From Saururus chinensis (taxonomy: Eukaryota > Streptophyta > Magnoliopsida > Piperales > Saururaceae): a stretch of DNA of 64,000 nucleotides. Shown piece after piece: positions 50,470 to 62,430 of this stretch. Below the pieces are notes generated by a model, which saw only the letters and a list, made by a program, of their open reading frames with translations, made no database searches and was not told where the DNA came from. The stretch covers positions 37,815,351 to 37,879,350 of the forward strand of contig CP141140.1 of assembly GCA_035235625.1 (NCBI GenBank), read 5' to 3'. The number at the start of each line of letters is the position of its first letter. Within the stretch, counting starts at the first letter, position 1. The position numbers and the translations under genes were made by a program.

Positions 50470-50571
50470 TAGCCGATCGAACGGGGTCACTTACTGATAG
50501 ATCGGGATAACGTGAATTCAGACAAAAATACAGTGTAGCCGATCGCACGAGCATGCAGGGCGATCGAACGG
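50470..50571 (+). promoter_or_regulatory. GC-rich CCGATCGAACG motif cluster in solo LTR 1
   Basis: TAGCCGATCGAACGG at 50470-50484, TAGCCGATCGCACG at 50536-50549 and CGATCGAACGG at 50561-50571. They lie about 75-180 bp upstream of the TATA box. The same 15-mer occurs twice in solo LTR 2. A regulatory role is inferred from repetition, position and sharing between elements. Confidence 0.5.
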
Positions 50572-50647
50572 CATAACGTGCAGTTTCCTAGTTTGACCCA
50601 AATTCCAATCCTTTTCATATTGGACTTCTTCCTACGGAACTTATGCC

Positions 50648-50655
50648 TATAAAAA
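50648..50655 (+). promoter_or_regulatory. TATA box of solo LTR 1
   Basis: TATAAAAA, followed about 50-110 bp downstream by purine-rich 'gaagagaaaaaggaagaag', a usual U3/R arrangement for a plant LTR promoter. Confidence 0.5.
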
Positions 50656-51481
50656 GACATATTTGGCTTAAAATTGGAGGATTCTAGTAGATTTTATGAA
50701 GAGAAAAAGGAAGAAGAAGATGGAAGAGAACTCAAAGCTTTCAATGGAGATTCAAGTGCTTTCTTCTACAATAGAAGGCTAGACTTTTCTTTTACTTAGG
50801 AGTTGATGAAGCTATAGATAAGTTTCAGTTTCTTTTCTTTTTAATTTAGATCTCAGTTGTAAATGATGACAATTGTATGATATGGATTTCCTTTTTAATG
50901 GAAGAGCTTTTAATGTTTATTCAAGTCTATGTTGATTTATTGTCTTGTAGATGATAGATTGATATGGTTTTGATATTTTCATTGATTCTAATTTATGTGA
51001 TTTAGATGAGATGTTCATACAATAGTTTTAATGTTCAGATAATTAATGACTTGGATGAGTTATACTAAGATTAGACGAGTCATGCCTATAGCTAGCTTAG
51101 TGTAGATGATTCGTGCTATTGTCGAAGATAGTTCATGCCATGGAAGTTAATTAATGATTCTTTTTAAAGTAATTCTAGCTTGTAGCTGAGAATACTTGTT
51201 CATATTCACACTAGATTTAGATTAAAAGTTAAGGAATTGTTATGGTTTTATAGTGGATTCGATTTCCTAAGTAAATTCCATCATATTAATCTCTTATTTT
51301 TAAACTAGTTGATTCCTTTCTTTTGCTTAATTTAAGTTTAAGTTGTTTTTAGTTTGTAATCAGCAAATTCCTCTTTAGATTTAGTGATAATCCATCCGTC
51401 CCTGAGGTTCGACAACCCTTAAATACTTATCCAAGTACAATTACCTTGTACACTTACAAAGGGTTTAATTATAAACGATCA

Positions 51482-51486
51482 CTAGG
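51482..51486. repeat. Right 5-bp target duplication of solo LTR 1
   Basis: CTAGG directly after the terminal CA; matches 50050-50054. Confidence 0.75.
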
Positions 51487-54400
51487 TCACCTCCAATGTG
51501 GTACCCAAGGAAGGTTTTGCTGCCCCTAGTGATTGTAAACCCCCATTCAGGCCCATGGTTCTCTGGACATGAACATAGCACCCATATACTTTGTTTTATT
51601 CTAGGCCAATGGGAAGACAATTGGCTCATATGTATTAATTACCTGGTCCCAGTTCTACTAAAGAGAGAAAGAGATAGATGGGCTAAAAATATCACAAAAA
51701 TTGTAAAAATAACCATTGGACATAGAGTGTAGTGTGCCTATACCAAGTTTCATCCAAGGAAAACTTTAGTCTATCAAATGACTCTGTTACCCTTATATTT
51801 TAAGTCACAGTTCATTTACTCAACTTAGGCTCCAGTTCAAGTGAGAGTGGAGTTCAAAATTTGGAAAATATCTATTAAGAGGTTAGGGTATGACCTAATT
51901 ATGGATCAACCCACTTGATAGGAAAAACAATCTCAATAATTAGTTAAATTATAATTTGCCCCTAAGTTTAGGGTGTGAACCACTATGTGAACAAAGGTTG
52001 GTTCATAGGGTTTATAATCCCGTAAAATGTCAGGAAAATTACCATAGGTCCAAGACATCAAAGAGTATCCTTATGCCCTATTTTGGACCTATTGGAATTG
52101 AGGAAGACACTGAATAGAATGAAAGAATGACTTTATTAGCAGAGGAGCCCGTAGTCGCATGAATGGAATAATTAGCCAATTTGAGAGAGGATCCTCTTAA
52201 GAGAGCAGTGATTTAAAACATGAGGAAGGAAAGCAATGTGGTCAGTATGACCTAAAGGAGAGGCCCATATCTAATATTAAATAATTACTTTAATGCCCTA
52301 AGGTGTAATATACCTTGTTCCATATAAATGAATACCCCTAACCCGAAGAGAGGTAGGGCAACATATGAGTAGTAAATCAATAAGATGGCCACATTGCCCC
52401 TAGTTTGATTATCTTATAAATGTAAAGACTATATTACACATAAATTTATTTATGTAGTGAAAATAAAAACCTAATCTCTATATGTCATTCATAATTAATC
52501 TACCAAGTAATCAAACGAAGCATATGGGATCACAATAAGATTTTTTATATAGAGAAACTCAAGTAAAAAGCCATGCCAACCTTTCTTTAGGCCAAATCAA
52601 TGCATTACTAGCAAATGCCCTTTTATATGACTCTTAAGAACAACCACAAACCTCAAGAATATCTTCCTAAACAAAAATCTTTTACTTGCTCAATGCTCTT
52701 GCTTTTTTGTTTCTGACCTTTAAGTTTCCATCAAACCCTAGAAGCTCTTCTCCTTATGTTTAGTCTTCGTCTTTTTCAAATTCTTCAATCAAAACTCATT
52801 TTGGAATGTTAATTTTCCTTAAGTATTATTAAATTCTCCTTAATTTTGAATATATTGCTCATCCTCAGGCTCTTGTGTGTGAAAAAGTGATTGTGTGCTA
52901 CTCCTTTTAATATCTAACACCAATAATATTTTCTCTCAAAAACTATGGTGATTCAAGAAAAATTTAAGCTAGGGTCTCCCACTTTTTCTTTTCTCAAATA
53001 TTGATTTTCCTCTATTCTATTTTGCCCATACCTAGGCCCTTTACAAAAAAGAACTCAAGATAAAAAGGGCTTTCTAAGATTTGTAAGTTTTACTATTTTC
53101 TTATTAGTGTAAAATTTTATTGTTTTCTTACTGTGTTATTTTTGTGTGATGGTTTGGCTTAATTATGAATTTTTCTTCCATATATTTTAATTTTTTGTTG
53201 AAAAATAATAGTTTTTACCTTAATCAACCAAGTGCCACACTAATTGTTGACATTTTACATGTAATTTATTTTTATTAAGGAAGTGGGCCTAACCATAGGA
53301 CCCATGTCTATCTCGAGCAATGTGCTGACTTCTTATGCCACCGACCTCACTTGACATATTAAATAGGCTTGGGCCATGTCAAATTCATTTTTAAGTTCAC
53401 TTAGTTAATTGGTTTCACTAATTTTCTTGTCGGGCCCATTCTAAGACTTATTTACATGTTGTAGTTATAATTAGAAATCTTAGTCATTTTTCCATTTTGG
53501 GTGGGTTGAGATTGGGAGGTTTTAGATAGCTCTACCCCCATCTCAAGAAAGAAAATCATAGTCCATGGTAATATCACTCAATCTCTTCCATTTTCTTTTA
53601 ATTTTGTCCTAAATATCCCATATTCTTCTCCTCACAAATGGGATTCTATGTTCTATTATTCTCAAGTTTAATCTTTCACTCATGTTTTGAAACACTAGAT
53701 TTGAATTTTCTTGCTTCTACTCTTGTTACTTTTAATTTTGGACACAAAATGGTGTTAGATCCATCATATATTAGTGGTTTTAAGTCTCTATTTGGCGGAG
53801 AGGTTGGATTTTTGCTTAGCGCTAATATAACCTAATTTGTTAAGTAGGGTTTCGCTTTTGATGTGATTCAAGGGTCTACAATCTTACTTAAATAAAATGC
53901 CTTTGTTTGATGAGGTTTAATTTCCATTAACACTATATTCGTGGGTGGATTCATGTTCTTGAGGTTGGGGTCATGTTTTACTAAACTTGAACTTGATATT
54001 CTTCTAGAAATGATAACTCAAATTTGTCCCAAATAGCTATTTAGGTTGAATTTGGATTTCAAACTCATTAGGGTTGGGCTCAGTTGGATTTTATCAAAAT
54101 ATAAAAAAGAATTATTTTTATAACTTTAATCAGGTTGTGTTGAGTTGGATCACTTAAATTACAAACATGACCTGAATAGTTATTCTGGTTGAATTTGAAA
54201 ACTCAAATCATGGTTTGTTTTGCACCCAATCGGAGTGGCATCCCTATGTAGAAGACCCAGGTTGGGAACCTGTAGCAAGAAAGAAAGAGTTATTGACTTT
54301 AATGTGTTAACCATTCTCTCTCCCAAGCAACAATAGAAGTGATGACTCTTGTAACATATGTTTATGCCTATACTCCGAAACAATGCCTCATCTAGCACCC

Positions 54401-54640
54401 ACCTCAGGCCCTCTTGAAGAAACTAAGAGGCCTTTGCCAATGCTAAAATCTTGTCAGTAGGGGGAACTTTTAACAAGGCCAATAGACCGAACCCTGTTGG
54501 GATCATTTGGCACAAGCTACCCATTAGATTAAGGGTATGTTTGGATTGGTAAGGGAAAGGATATAAATTTCGAAAAATCTTTTGGTTTACATTATTTGGT
54601 GTAATCAGGAAAGAGAGAATAGAGTGAAAACAAGAAGAAA
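51487..54640. other. Stretch with no gene recognised
   Basis: Less AT-rich than the left half of the window, but only short ORFs and no family resemblance on either strand. It may contain decayed retrotransposon sequence that I cannot name. Confidence 0.4.
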
Positions 54641-54739
54641 AAGGGTGGAAAATTGGCCCCAAAATTTCTTACCCCTCAATCCATGATTTTTGAAAGAAAA
54701 TTTGCATACCAGAATTGTCCCTTCAACATTGCTAGTGTT

Positions 54740-55085
54740 GACTTGTCCACTATCGTTGCTATTGCAATCACCACCACCATCACTATTACCACCACAATTG
54801 TCACTACCACAATTATCATAGCAACTGACATTGCCGCCAACACTGCCACTGCTACCACCATCGATGCTACCACTATCATCACTGTCACTACTACCATCAT
54901 CATCACTACTGCAACTACTATCATTGTCGCCACTACCACTATTGATACTATGATAGCTACCACTTCCGCCATTGCAGCCACTACCGGTTGCAACCCCCAT
55001 AGCTGCCTCCATTACCTTCACTGTTGCCATTGCAATCATCAACTCTACACCACTTTTTCTACTGCTTCCACCACCACTAGAAGCG
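54740..55085. repeat. Trinucleotide low-complexity tract (ACC/ACT/ATC)
   Basis: A run built mainly from ACC, ACT and ATC triplets. It keeps all plus frames open as Thr/Ile/Ala-rich products and minus frames as Ser/Gly/Asp- or Val/Met-rich products. These long overlapping ORFs are by-products of composition; no gene is called. Confidence 0.8.
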
Positions 55086-56859
55086 ATCAGGAGGTTGTAG
55101 TGATGGCAGCAACATTGGAGGGGTAGTGTTATCATTAAAATTATAAATGGTACAATGCTATTTTTGTGGTTAAAGTGGATAAGTTTCAGTTTTCTAAAAC
55201 ACTATTGGTGTAATAAATAATGAAATTTTTAGGATTCTCTTAGTTCCTCTTTCGAGATTCACTTTTTGTTTCCCTTTCTCCACATTTTTACCAATCTGAA
55301 GAAACCTTAAGGGGGAGCTAACATAGTTTTCTTTGCAGGCTGGTGGAGCAGTCTTTATGTTATTTTAGTGTGCAGCTCAAAAAGAAGGAACACCTACAAA
55401 TTGTCATTTGGATGTGTTGTCTTGCTGTTATTTTGGGTTTTCTCTGCTAGCAAGGGTCCTAGCCTCAAATTTGTAAAATTTTTTCATTCATCTTCGTACA
55501 CATTTTATGCTATGGGTAGTTTTTCCATCAAACTGCCAAGTCATTTTCTGGGAGATTCAAGTTTAAATATTAATAGTTTAATTTTTTTAAAAATATCTTA
55601 ATTTTCATAGTAGTTTTCATTTTTATTTAAATGCAAAATCATATTGAAATTATAAACATCTTGCATTGTATATGCCTTGGGAAGTCTCCCACTCACTGCT
55701 GGCACCATGTTTCCTCCGTACTCAAAATACAAAGCTCTGCACTAGAAACATTAAGAGCACCAATAGGTATATCTCATATTGTTGAGCTTTCATTCTCAAG
55801 ATTGATGGTGCACATAGTAGCACACATTAGTGTAAGTAGTAATGCCACTAATATGCATTAACGTGTGCACTGTCGATCTTCCAAATAAACTCTTCACATG
55901 TGTTCTTTACATTGGGTTATTGTCAACATGGAGCATAAAAAACTCTTCCCTCCTCTTTGGGTGAAGTTTCAATACATCTTTTGCAGGTTGAAAGGCACTT
56001 TAAAAGGGCAAAATACCCTTAACAATACAAATTAAGGAATAATATAAGATGGGTAAAATTTTGCGAGGAAAGGTGTTTTTCCAATTTACGGCCTGTTTGG
56101 ATGGGAAAGCACAATGATTTAAATGGTTTTTAAATCAAAACTCTCACCAAAAGGAAGGTTAAGTTTCAAAAGCCCTTTTAAAGTAATATGACATTTTATA
56201 TAATATTTTTCTTTAAAAACTAAAGAGAGACTCAAACATGCTTATATAGTGTTTTTTTTCTTTTCGTGGGAATCCTCTTTTTTGGATTTCCTGCCATCCC
56301 TCTTCCACGACATGGCTCTTTTACTTTCATTTTGTGGTAGCTTAGGAAATTCGTTAATAGATATATTCAATTCTAAGGAAAAGTGAAAACGCAGTCAAAT
56401 GTGCCTTTTATTTATGATCCATCGATGTTAGCTTCTTCCCTCTCATTGGAAGATGTGAGAAAAACTTTCTCTAGATTGAACTCTTCATCTTGTTCTTGTT
56501 CCTTCTCATTTGCTTCTTTCTCATAATCAATAATTGTGATGTCTGGCTCTCCCTTCAACTTCTTCCTCTTCAGTAGCTCCTCAGCAAGGTTGGTGCCATT
56601 ATACTTAAAAATGGAACATGGGAGGGCTGCACAGGGCAGCCAACCATTAGATTACTTTCCATCTTCACACTGGCAATGCCCTTCGCCTGCCGGGGAGTGG
56701 ATGGTCAGGTGGAGGGCCACACTATGTTGCTAGATAGATATTAATAAATGTACAGGAACATAGTCAAGTCTCCAAAAAAGAAAAAAGTTTACAAAAAGTA
56801 CTAGTTAAAAATAAGAAATATTGGTAGTTCACATAGTGATATACACACTAAGTCCAACC

Positions 56860-56935
56860 TTAATAGTCTGATTGAAAATATCAAAAGTAAACTAAGTTTA
56901 GCTCATTTGTTTTCTCAATCAGACTATTATAGTCA
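56860..56935. repeat. Hairpin-forming inverted repeat, possible MITE relic
   Basis: TTAATAGTCTGATTGAAAA is followed about 30 bp later by TTTTCTCAATCAGACTATTA, and the loop itself contains the palindrome AAACTAAGTTT. The sequence continues GGAGGGAGTA, like the 3' end of Stowaway MITEs. The matching 5' end was not found. Confidence 0.5.
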
Positions 56936-57148
56936 TATGGAGGGAGTAGAAGAAATTATGCTCAGGATGGTATAAAGAGGAAAGTTCTGGGACATGCATG
57001 TAGACGTGGCTATAATAAATCAAAATGATGCAAAATATATATTTTAGAGAGAAACATTTTTAATGTTCGACTTTAACAATGAGCCCAGCATAAAGAACAC
57101 CTAGGAGCCCTTAATCCATGAGATCCACTACACACATACTAGCGCACA

Positions 57149-57173
57149 TTAGTGTCAATAGTATTGACACTAA
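57149..57173. repeat. Perfect 12-bp inverted repeat with 1-nt centre
   Basis: TTAGTGTCAATA, G, then TATTGACACTAA. A single, perfect 25-base palindrome in an otherwise ordinary region. Confidence 0.85.
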
Positions 57174-58650
57174 CATGTTTGATATATGCATTATCAATCT
57201 CAAATATCAAGGGTTCTCATGTGTTCCTTATATTAGGTTCATTGTCAGAGTAAAACATAAAAAACTCCTCATTTCATAACTATGAAATACATATAAAAAA
57301 ATGGTGTACATAGATCAATTTTTTTATTTTTAGCAAGAGAAAAAAACGACAATCAGTATTTTGGCAGTGGCAAAAGAGGCCTCTTTATCATAAGATTTGG
57401 TCTTTGATGGCTTCCTTTTTACTCATTATCATCATTCGCATTCTCATCATCCTCCTAAAATTCTGTCTCATCACCTGCAAACTCCTATTCAATAAGCTCT
57501 ACTTATATGGCATCTGATAAAACAGCTTGAATGACTGCCCATTGGCATATGAAAAATTCTTGGTGGCATAGGGACCAGGATTATAGAGTAATGATATAGA
57601 CGTCAAGGGTCATAGGTGATGAACCTACTTCAACATTCAAATACCAGTAGATTGGTGTGGTCTAAAAAAGTGAAACTTACTCATCAATAATATTTGGATA
57701 AGTAGGTTCATTATGTGTAAACTTTCATGTCACCAAAGCAATTTTCTTGATGATAAATGCCATTTCCTCACTATATAATAAGAATATGTAAAATAAGTTT
57801 TTTGAGTCAGATCTCTACTCCATATGAATATGCAGTTTTTCAAATATTTAAACACTAAAGTGGAGAAATAAATTCATACAATTTATATAGGCTTCTGATG
57901 TAGTCTAACAATATACGTATATCATGTCTAATCCAGTCCCTTTTGGTAATTGAAATCATATACTAATACCAAATATAATCAAATTCCTCCTGACCAGGTT
58001 AATAGCCTTCCAAATTATTAGCTTAGGAACGAGGGCCCATCCAATTAATTACTAAAAAACAGAAAGGAAAATTCAAACCCTTCAAACTTGGTTAAGCTTA
58101 ATCCGGCCAGTATCTCTCATTTAGATTGACCCCAGCATGAATCAGTTTGTATCCTTGGGCATGTGGACATGATGTCTTATATTCATATCTCTTTATCTCA
58201 CCTTCTTTTTTCTCTTCCTTTTGTGGATTCTATATAATTCAAAAAAATAAGTATATTAAGAGAGGCAAGTCCATTTGAAAGGTCCATTTGTTGTTAATTA
58301 TGCACTTCTACATTTTAAATTTTCATGTTATGTGCACCTTAGTTATAGATTATTGTGTTTCTTACATAATTATTTGCATCTTATGTATATGTCAGAATTA
58401 TTTAATGATATGATGATTAAACACTAAGTTAAAAAAGACATTCCCTCTCAAAATTGTCATGCTTTCCTTGATTTAGTTTCCCATATTATTTAATTTTTTT
58501 TTTATATTTCCCATATTAAGTTGCTACAAAATGAATAGCAATGATCAAGATGCCATTTATTATGGGCCATCTTTTATATACATCTCAAGTAAGTGGAGAG
58601 TTCACTCATTTATTTTGTTTCCTGATTATGTTTGTGAAATATGGACTTAA

Positions 58651-59962
58651 TGTGCTCTCACTCTCCCTATCCCTCGCTCGAGTGAGCATGCTCTCTCTCT
58701 CTTGAGAGCGCGAGCTTGGTCTCTCTCGTGCACGCCTACCCTCTCTCTCAAATGCGTGCTCTCGCTCTTGGGCACGTGTGCTCTCTCTAGATCTGTCGAG
58801 CGTGCATGCTATCTTTCTCTCTCGAGCGCGCGTGCTCTCTCAATTTCTCCATCTCTCTCTACTTCGAGTGCGTGTGCTCTCTTTCTCGAGCACGTGTGCT
58901 CTCTCCGGAATGCTCATACTCTCTCTCTCTCAGGGGCATGCGCTCTCTCTCCCTAGCTATAGTGCATGTGCTCTCACTCACTCCCTATCCCTCGCTCGAA
59001 TCCGCATGCTCTCTCGAGCTCGCGTGCTCTCTCTCTCCCACTATAGTGAGTGTGCTCTCTCTCTTGATCGTGCGTGCTATCTCTCTCGAGTGAGTGTGCT
59101 CTCTCTCAAGCGCTCATGCATTCTCTCTCGAGCACATGTGCTTCCTCTATCTGTCTCCCTCTACATCGCGCGTTCTCTCTCTCGCTCAAGTACGCGTGCT
59201 CTCTCTCTCTCTCGACTCTCGAGTGCGTGCACTATCTTTCTCGAGTGTGCATGTTTTCTCTTGAACACGCATGGTCTCTCTCTGGAATGCACATGCTCTC
59301 TCCCCGCTATAGTGCATGTGCTCTCACTCTCTCCCTATCCCTTGCTCGAGTGCGCATGCACTCTCTCTCGAGTGTGCATGCTATCTCTCTAGAATGTGCA
59401 TGCTCTCTTGGTCGCGAGTGGCCTCTCTGTGTGTGTGTGCTTGCTTGCTCTCTCGAGAATGTGCGTGCTATCTCTATCGAGCGTGTGTGCCCTCTCTTGA
59501 CCTCTCGAGCGTGCATGCTCTCTCTTTCGCATGGTCTCTCTCAAGCTTTCTCTCTCCCTCTCTCTCTCTCGCTCGAGTGCATGTGATCACTTTATCTCTC
59601 GAGTGCGTGAATTCTCTTTCCCATTCTCAAGCGCTCATGCTCTTTGTCAACCTCTCAAGCATGCGTGTTATCTCCCTCGAGCACGCATTCCCTCTCTCAA
59701 GTGAGCATACTCTCTCTCTCTCTCAAGCGTGAATGCTCTCTCTCTCAAGCTTACTTACCCTCTGTCTCTTGAGAGCATGTGCTCTCTCCCTCTCTCGTTT
59801 GAGCATGTGTGCTATCTATCTCGAGCGTGCGTGCTCTCTCTCTCTCTCAAGCACGTGTACCCTCTCTCTTCCCCCTACAGTGCTCATGCTCCCAATCTCT
59901 CCCTCTCTCTCTCGTTTGTGCTCTCTCTCTCTCAAAAGTGCATGCTCCCTCTCACTCCCCCT
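58651..59962. repeat. CT-rich CTCGAG/GCGTGC minisatellite, left part
   Basis: A degenerate array whose unit is roughly TGCTCTCTCTCTCGAGNGCG(C/T), about 20-50 bp, with inserted CT tracts. The plus strand is nearly all pyrimidine between TG/CG/CGAG islands. Units such as 'ctatagtgcatgtgctctcactctctccctatccctcgctcgagtgcgcatgc' type recur at about 58650, 58960 and 59310. Long ORFs rich in Leu-Ser-Cys are by-products. The array resumes at 63539 after two nested insertions. Confidence 0.9.
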
Positions 59963-59972
59963 ATAGCTCACG
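59963..59972. repeat. Left 10-bp target duplication of the hairpin MITE
   Basis: ATAGCTCACG, identical to 60139-60148. Confidence 0.8.
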
Positions 59973-60138
59973 GAAAAATGCTTCTTTTATGTTAAAAAAC
60001 ATACGTCAAAAGCCCACTTCATCATCCCATTACCATTGATGAGTGGGACCCACAAAAATGGGTCCCACTCATCAATGGTGATGGGATGATGAAGTATACT
60101 TTTGACATATGTTTTTTAACGTAAAGTTAGCATTACTC
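59973..60138. mobile_element. 166-bp hairpin MITE
   Basis: Ends GAAAAATGCT... and ...AGCATTACTC form imperfect inverted repeats. The internal arms, about 60015-60051 and 60058-60094, are complementary over some 36 bp around a short loop (caaaaa). The whole element can fold into one long hairpin. A 9-10 bp target duplication suggests a MULE-derived, non-autonomous element. It encodes nothing. Confidence 0.8.
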
Positions 60139-60148
60139 ATAGCTCACG
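60139..60148. repeat. Right 10-bp target duplication of the hairpin MITE
   Basis: ATAGCTCACG. Its last five bases (TCACG, 60144-60148) are also the left target duplication of solo LTR 2. Confidence 0.8.
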
Positions 60149-60814
60149 TGTCACGCCCCGGTGATGCCCGACCCAAGCCGAACCCGGTCCAAGGGCCGAT
60201 CAAGTGCGCGGGGGCGACGAAGGGAAATTGAGAAAATAATTTAGCGGAAGACTTAACCCTAACCACGGGCGATTAAACAGAATTACGGAGTACGCACAAT
60301 CCTTTGAGCAAGAGTAAATAAGAAGGAAAGAAAGAGTGTTGCTTATCACAAAGTAAACAACAAATCTCAAACCCACATGCTTAGATAACTAAAGCCCACA
60401 CTGGCTCAAAATAAGTCTTAAGCAAACATAACTGTAAAATGTGTCATAAATCCAAAACGAAGAACCCTACACAAAGGTTTTAAACATAAAGCATAAAACC
60501 AAAGGAAATGAAGTCACACAAAGATCTCCACGATCACATCCAAGTCATCTCCGACCTTTTCTCAAAGAGGAGATCCTGTCCGTCTGCGTGTCGCACCACG
60601 CAGCCCCAAAACAAAACACAAGAAAGAGGGGTGAGTTTAACAAACTCAGCAATGGTTTTTAATATCACTATCAACATCGAAAATACGATAGCATAACAAT
60701 ATGATAATTTAGATCAAAGATTTACATGGTGCATCATTTTCTGATCACGCATACACATCACCTAAAACTGCATCATAGTGCATAATCCACATAATTTCAT
60801 TCTCATCATAACAC

Positions 60815-61040
60815 CCTGCATGAAATGTATCTCTAACATACATATTCCATCATGCATCATACCATAATCAACCTATATGAATGTATCTCTAACATACATA
60901 TTCCATCATGCATCATATCATAATCAACCTGCATGGATGTATCTCTAACATACATATTCCATCATGCATCACATCATAACAACCTGCATGAATGTATCTC
61001 TAACATACATATTCCATCATGCATCATATCATAACAACCT
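60815..61040. repeat. Tandem repeat of about 58-62 bp inside solo LTR 2
   Basis: About four copies of a unit containing 'atgtatctctaacatacat', 'attccatcatgcatca' and 'ataatcaacctgcatg', with small indels. Length variation here would give LTR size variants. Confidence 0.9.
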
Positions 61041-62260
61041 CCATCAAGGAGTAATCACAAGTTGGTGTCACACAGACGGGACATAGACAAGGCCAAGAAG
61101 GCGTGTCATGGTCCAAAATTCTACACAACAATTCAAGAAAGATCGGGGTTGTCAATCCCTAAAGCTGCTCGCCTGGAGGATCCTGGCCAAGGATGTCCCA
61201 TTCTCACACAGAGAATCTAGAGCAGGGGTGTTCGCCCAGGGACATCTCCTACGGTGGGGAGAGCCCGAATTCCCACACAGGGAACCCTAGAACATGTGGT
61301 AGCGGGTGCACAGGGCATACCACACTGGATTCTCAGGGTCCAGATGACACTCATAATAACATTCTCACAATCCGCAAGACAAGTACACAACTCGTCCCCA
61401 CATAATTCTATTTAACTGGACTCAACCTAGGAGTGCACATGTTCCACGAAGGAATTCAAATCAAAATATGTTCTTTCGGACCAATCAACTTACAATTAAT
61501 CCACGACCGATCAATCCGGCACACAATTTCACCACATTGCATCCAATCGGTCAAATTCGATTAACCTCGATGAAGCCTCAATTGGAAATCTATTTTCATG
61601 ATGCATGCAGCATGGTACATACGTGGGCAAGGCATACATGAATCCTAATCCATGATAAGTGCTCTCATCAGCCCCTAATACATCATTCATAATCATAATA
61701 TCAAGCTTTAACATCATCATTAAACCCCACATGTGTGTGTACCTAGTAGAAGCATTTCACACAATGCATGTCAACATGCTTAAAATTAAACTCACTACCA
61801 CACTACACATGTGAATTACCATCTAAATGTGAATTCCAGCGGAAATCATAGGAGAAGAATCATTGAAAACATAACTCAAATCAAAACTCAACCACAAAGG
61901 CTAAATACATATAAGATTATTCATTTCATCCTTGAGTCATGACATTCACCCACATCCACACATCAACTAACCACATTCTATCATGACAAATCAGTCCATT
62001 AATAGGTTGTAGTCCTACTGAAAATATGCTTAACCAAAGGGGGTCAACCATTCACAATTTCAAGATGACAATTCCAACATCATGCCACAAAACATAAGCC
62101 ATTCTATAAATATCTAATCATATATCTCAACTTCATAACCTCAATAGCATACATTTCTAGTAGCATAATATAGCTCAAAACACTCCACATTCATATAAAT
62201 TTGGCAAGTTAAAGTGGAACCATCGAAATAAACATCATGTGAATAACATAGAATTATTCT

Positions 62261-62430
62261 GTGTAGCCGTTCGAACGCTCTTCAGGCCGTTCGATCGGCT
62301 AAACAGGAAAAATTCAAATTCACAGTTTGGCCGTTCGAACGCCCAGCAGGCCGTTCGATCGGCTAAACTGAAAATCTGTCGATCAGACAGTGTTGCCGTT
62401 CGAACGCCCAAAAGGGCCGTTCAAATGCCA
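62261..62430 (-). promoter_or_regulatory. GC-rich CCGATCGAACG motif cluster in solo LTR 2
   Basis: On minus, TAGCCGATCGAACGG occurs at 62287-62301 and 62351-62365. Each is followed by a CCTG...GCGTTCGAACGGC block, and a third GCGTTCGAACGGC lies near 62393-62410. The first 15-mer is shared with solo LTR 1 in the same sense orientation. Here it falls about 740-820 bp downstream of the TATA box, so a promoter role is not assured. Confidence 0.5.

Larger units (their letters stand above)
50055..51481 (+). mobile_element. Solo LTR 1 (Gypsy Tat/Athila-like), 1,427 bp
   Basis: Begins TGATAAGTATG, ends AACGATCA (TG...CA) and is flanked by identical CTAGG. No internal retroviral-type genes lie inside or beside it, so it is a solo LTR left by recombination between the two LTRs of a full element. 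Near the right end it carries CCGTCCCTGAGGTTCGACAA, a block typical of the 3' part of plant Gypsy Tat/Athila-like LTRs, which sets a plus orientation. A TATAAAAA box lies at 50648-50655. Upstream of that are GATCGAACG-type motifs. Confidence 0.8.
55745..57275. repeat. Pair of diverged repeats around 55.8 and 57.1 kb
   Basis: About 55745-55960 and 57075-57275 share 'gcacacattagtgt' or 'gcgcacattagtgtcaa', 'actaa.atg', 'cacatgtgttctttacatt' with 'catgtgttccttatatt', and 'cataaaaaactc'. Probably two copies of an unnamed repeat. The second contains the palindrome listed at 57149-57173. Confidence 0.55.

Noticed and set aside
54605..55135. Thr/Ile-rich, Ser/Gly-rich and Val/Met-rich ORFs
   Set aside because: All come from the same ACC/ACT/ATC triplet tract on both strands; composition explains the open frames.
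56093..56245. MITE starting GGCCTGTTTGGAT
   Set aside because: The left end resembles a common MITE terminus and 'tcaaacatgc' lies downstream, but the ends do not pair well and no target duplication was found.
58702..60039. Long overlapping Leu/Ser/Cys-rich ORFs in the CT minisatellite
   Set aside because: They exist in several frames at once and only reflect CT-rich repeats without stop codons; none has a domain or conserved start.
61108..61405. Short ORFs inside solo LTR 2
   Set aside because: They lie within a non-coding LTR, overlap in two frames and show no domain.
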